NCBI RefSeq assembly: GCF_041260155.1
Contig: NC_091933.1
Span: 4,007,001-4,071,000 of the forward strand
Length of the DNA stretch: 64,000 bases
Source: Ptychodera flava
Taxonomy: Eukaryota; Hemichordata; Enteropneusta; Ptychoderidae
Direction: 5' to 3'
Part shown: positions 60,301 to 64,000 of the stretch, one piece after another
Position numbering within the stretch: the first letter of the stretch is position 1
Layout: each line of letters starts with the position of its first letter
Position numbers and translations under genes: made by a program
Notes under the pieces: model-generated
What the model saw: the letters and a program-made list of their open reading frames with translations, nothing else
Told to the model about the DNA's origin: nothing
The model's database searches: none

Positions 60301-62061
60301 GGTCTGTTTGTAGCTTAAAGACAGCCACTTTTTGTTTCAACTTTGAAGCATATTTCTGTCGGAAATGTAAAACAGACAAGATTCAAAAATATCAAACATC
60401 TCAAGACTGTCTTTGTTTGAGCATTTGAAGTTTCAAACACATTATTACAAAAGCAAAACTGCTTGTTGTTTCGTACCTTTGTCTTTCACATAGAATGGAT
60501 GTTCTAATTCACATTCTGTGACAATATAAGGCTGATTGGGTAAATCTGGACTCATTGTTAGTGTTATGATATTGTCCTTGTGGGGGTTGGGTTCCTCAAT
60601 CTTGACGATTCGCAGACCATTGGGTGCATACCCTGATGTTGAAGACTGACCCCTGCCCTCACTGTCTTGATGCTGATTGGCTTGTGCTGCTAGAGTTTCA
60701 TTGTTGCCAATGTCTTCAGCCAATCGCCAATCAGTTTTTGGCCCTGATGTAAAATGCACTCTTGTTCCTGCATAATTAAGAGAATTACAATGTTAGATCG
60801 ACACTTTTCAAAGACTGGCAGGTATATACCTGACACTTGAATAGATGCCAAGTTTTGATAAATCCTATAAATAAATTTAAAATAATTCAGAAAAGTGCTG
60901 CCACTCTGCATTTGGTCATGAGGCAAACCATATAGATGTAATTGCTAGTATAGTGTCTTCATTTAGTTTTGAAGCAAATGGCTATTTCAAGAACATCACT
61001 GCTATACAGGAACTGGCTGTAAATTGAACCATTTGTAGTGAGAATTATCTTGGTTTCCTTTGCACTATGAGGACATTACCTTTCAGAAAACATTGCCACA
61101 CAGCAGTTGGCCAGGAATGGGACCAGGTACCACTGGAACTTTCACTGACTTTGGGTGACGCTGGAAATGGTGATGATGATGTAACTCTGGATTCGTCTTC
61201 AACAAGAGCTTCATTGCTGGTTGAAATTGATGACGAAGGGTAGATAACTTCAAAATGATCAATAAGGGCTGGTGGAGGACTTGGGGATCTTGGTGGCTTG
61301 GCATAGCTATGTAGTGATCTATCAATAGTGGATACTGAACTTCTGCAATAGAAGGAGAATTGATCAGTCAAAATAAATTATGCATCTCTGAGGTTAATAA
61401 CAGTGCTGCCTCTGAAAATATAATACTGATGGTGAGAATTCTCCTTGGTGTGTAAAAAGTTTAACATGTATTGGTATTGGGTTTATGCAAAATATTCTCC
61501 TGACAAAATCAGAGATCTTTTATGTTGAAAGTTTACTGATTATACATGGGAAACTGTGAAGTATGGTGGATGCAGACTGTAAATTGACATTTACTCATAG
61601 TTGATGTGCCCTTTATGCACTAAGAAGCTTATGCAACAGACAAAATTCATCAGATCACTACAAACCGGAGCATGTATATACCGGTACACCTTGGAGTTTT
61701 GATTTAAGGAAAAATTCTTTGAAGTATTCATAAAGAAGGCAATACATAACATCATTATTTTACTTTTCTTAAGCATACCTTGAGAGAGATGTTTTCTGAA
61801 GCAAGGGACTTTGTGGACTTGTTGCAATGATGGCCAACTCAGTTAACCAATTCATGTTGGTTGGTTGGCTGTGGTTGGTGCCAGGTTCTGTCTCCTCACT
61901 GCTTGACATGGGGGAATGGCTTGACGTTGGTGAATTGGCACTTTCATGAATTGTCGTCGATGGCTCCTCAAAGTACGAAGCGCTTGTGTCTATCATTAAA
62001 GCATGAGGGATGTATTTCATTTTCTTTGGAGTTTCCATCGAAGGTAGATCACTTGTTTCAG
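57394..62061 (-). CDS. HBP1: HBP1 (AXH plus HMG-box transcriptional repressor), N-terminus missing
   Basis: Minus-strand exons are 62061-61779, 61342-61080, 60767-60477, 59736-59592, 59264-59013, 58146-58002 and 57402-57394, all GT-AG with matching phases, giving 461 residues and a stop. Human HBP1 has 514, and the first exon seen here opens in mid-codon, so about 50 N-terminal residues lie upstream. NWLTELAIIATSPQSPL and SLHSYAKPP match conserved HBP1 segments. The AXH domain spans WPTAVWQCFLKG to FTPMDSSAV and includes CELEHPFYVKDKG and YGIPCCELECGDMC. The HMG box begins at KRPMNAFMLFAKKFRLEYTQ and continues as AISVILGDRWKKMKVEER. It ends in a basic tail, CWKRKRSSS. HBP1 represses Wnt and cell-cycle genes; AXH recruits SIN3 and the HMG box binds DNA. 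The last exon adds only two residues before TGA. Intron 58147-59012 carries a MITE. Confidence 0.93.
57721..57943. mobile_element. TTAACCCTTT-ended MITE, 223 bp
   Basis: TTAACCCTTTGAGTGCC at the left and CCCTCAAAGGGTTTA at the right. It lies in the last intron of HBP1. Confidence 0.7.
58490..58908. mobile_element. Second copy of the TTAA MITE, in an HBP1 intron
   Basis: It runs in reverse to 43766-44306, sharing CTCAACTCTGCTTGCAGC and AAGAGCGACTTTGTCCC. It is shorter (419 bp) and its right flank has decayed from TTAA to TTTA. It lies between the two HMG-box exons. Confidence 0.75.
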
Positions 62062-64000
62062 CTGGAAAAATAATATTTATCACTACCATGAAACAGATGT
62101 GAAAAATAAAATAGCGAGCATATTCTTTTAGCGAGCATATTCTTTCCCTACTGTTTAAGTTTAACAAAACCAGAACTAGCTATGCCTATAGTACCCTATT
62201 ATTTGTTGTTAATGAGAAAATGAGGTGAAAGAATTAGCATAAATTTCAATAATTCTTCCTCAGCTCAATTCCAAAAATTGAACTGTTTTTTATGGTTGAT
62301 GCCAATAGTTTGATAACAGAATACTATCATCTCAAATTTACACATATGATATCAATAAATGTGTAGAATCAGAAGTTAAATTCTAAGTTGCTGATTATTT
62401 TCTTGACAATATCAATTGTGTGAATTGTTTGCATATTTCAAAATCTAGATTAAGAACATTTTGGATATTAAAAGGCTAGATAGGTATCCTTGTAGATTTG
62501 GCGATAAACGAACACTCCTATTGAGCAAAACACCTGAGCAACAAATAACTCAACAGCAAAGTTGATAAACTGTTATCACAAATATGACCATCATAATTAT
62601 ATTAAATAAATCAATTAATGAAAAAAATAAAATATCTGTCAGTTAAAGTGGAAAATAGCACTAACTCTAAAAATGGATGAGTTGCTATAAATAAATACCC
62701 ACACTACGGTATACAGTGATATATTAGTAATGTTAATTCCTTCAGCTATGACACTTCTGTCTACAGGGCACTGGGTCATAAGCCTAAATGTTTTGACCTG
62801 TACTTTTTAACAACATGTTTTGTTACTCTGTGTTTTAGTCCTATCTGTCAATCTTTGTGTCTATATGTCAAAAGGTGAATCCCACAATCAGGCGAAGGTT
62901 TTAACTGTAATTAAACCAATCCTTTATTTGAAACTTTTTTTATTACAATTTAGTTACAGTTTTCAAACTGAGTTGGCAACTTTTTAACTTATTGAGGAAA
63001 TTTAGTGAGATCGTCAAACAAAAGATTTTCAAAAATGACCTCTTGCCAATATAGAGATTCTAAAGAAATTTGATAACATGTGATAAATAAAGTCAGCATA
63101 TTATATCATTAATAAAAAGTACATCAAAACTTTTATAATTGATTTGATATATTCATTTTAAAATATATTAGGAAGTGCATCATCAATTTCAAAAAATGAC
63201 AAGAACTGAAGAAGTGTACTGTGACCTGCTTTTCAATAATTTCATGATTGTATTTTTGTATCAAACTAGAGCTTTGCATAGCCGTACAGTACAGAGTTTA
63301 CAATTGACTTTTTGAGCAAAGATGATGTGCATTGAACAGTTACTTGGACATATCTTTAATTACAATAAAGTACCAACTTTTTCAGTTATCACTTCTGCAG
63401 CTCTATAAGCGGTATGCATTGTTTCTTTTGTTTTACATGCAGGTTAGATAATTCTAGTTACTTTTTCAATTTCTAAGATATCATTTTGCTCCATTGAACT
63501 GTGATAGTGACATCTTGCCGTGAGTATGCACTTTCTTCTTGCAGTATGACCTGAATTGTATCTTGGCCAGGGACCTTATCAATGACAATGAAATTACCAT
63601 GAAAATGAAATTGAAACTTCAGCAATGCTGAGGACTTCCAGTTATCACATTCAGGTTCAGGTCAGAAAGAAGGAACATGTATTATCAACCTAACTGACAA
63701 CAATTAGGAAAATTTTGGATACTATGAATAAACATGAACAGTTGTGTGGATACCTAAAAGTTTCAGGTAGGTGAAATACAATGAAAATTGTTTATCATTT
63801 GAAATAACTATGTTTCTCTACAGAATACCTCTTGCAAAATACAGTTCCCTAAAATATGGTCAAACTCAGCCAAAACAAATAGCATGTGTACATTACGATT
63901 AGAATGTGTAAGACAGGTAAAGATTCTCCGATACTAGGATGGATTGTATGTGACAGGTATAATAAACCTCTTGATAAGTGCTGACATACTGAGATAAAGG
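62062..64000. other. HBP1: HBP1 upstream intron, no exon seen
   Basis: HBP1 needs at least one more coding exon upstream of 62061. I saw no stretch with the expected N-terminal HBP1 features here, so it likely lies past the window end. Confidence 0.4.

Overview
The window is nuclear DNA from an animal with introns, AT-rich, and full of short DNA transposons, tandem repeats and a tRNA-derived SINE. Four protein-coding genes can be rebuilt exon by exon from splice sites and protein families. The gene structures, the SINE type and the style of the MITEs suit a marine invertebrate, perhaps a deuterostome such as a hemichordate, echinoderm or lancelet; the sequence alone does not name the species. 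No bacterial genes, rRNA, tRNA gene, CRISPR array or recognisable virus-derived element was seen.

Layout. (1) 2.4-13.8 kb, minus strand: a complete METTL27-like methyltransferase gene with five coding exons (stop at 2513, ATG at 9370) and a likely 5'UTR exon at 13643-13796. (2) 14.3-24.2 kb: a repeat nest. A pair of inverted ends built from a 40-bp minisatellite delimits 15434-22769; inside it sits a PIF/Harbinger-like element (20818-22373), which in turn contains a SINE. (3) 28.3-39.8 kb, minus strand: UBL4A (Get5/TRC complex ubiquitin-like protein). Three coding exons are found, with a 9.7-kb intron filled by nested hAT-like elements; the short first coding exon was not located. (4) 41.6-43.0 kb: a CpG-rich divergent promoter region between UBL4A and NFYB. 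(5) 45.1-51.8 kb, plus strand: NFYB, the histone-fold subunit of the CCAAT-binding factor NF-Y, in seven coding exons plus a proposed last one. (6) 57.4-62.1 kb, minus strand: HBP1 (AXH plus HMG-box repressor), complete at its 3' end but lacking about the first 50 residues, which lie beyond the exons seen here.

The genes do not form a pathway. UBL4A acts in tail-anchored protein targeting, NFYB and HBP1 are transcription factors, and METTL27 is an orphan methyltransferase. UBL4A and NFYB are head to head; NFYB and HBP1 are tail to tail.

The most unusual content is the mobile DNA. At least eight TIR or foldback families are visible, several with clear target-site duplications, and in four cases the element sits inside a tandem repeat or another element, so the pre-insertion sequence and the order of events can be read.
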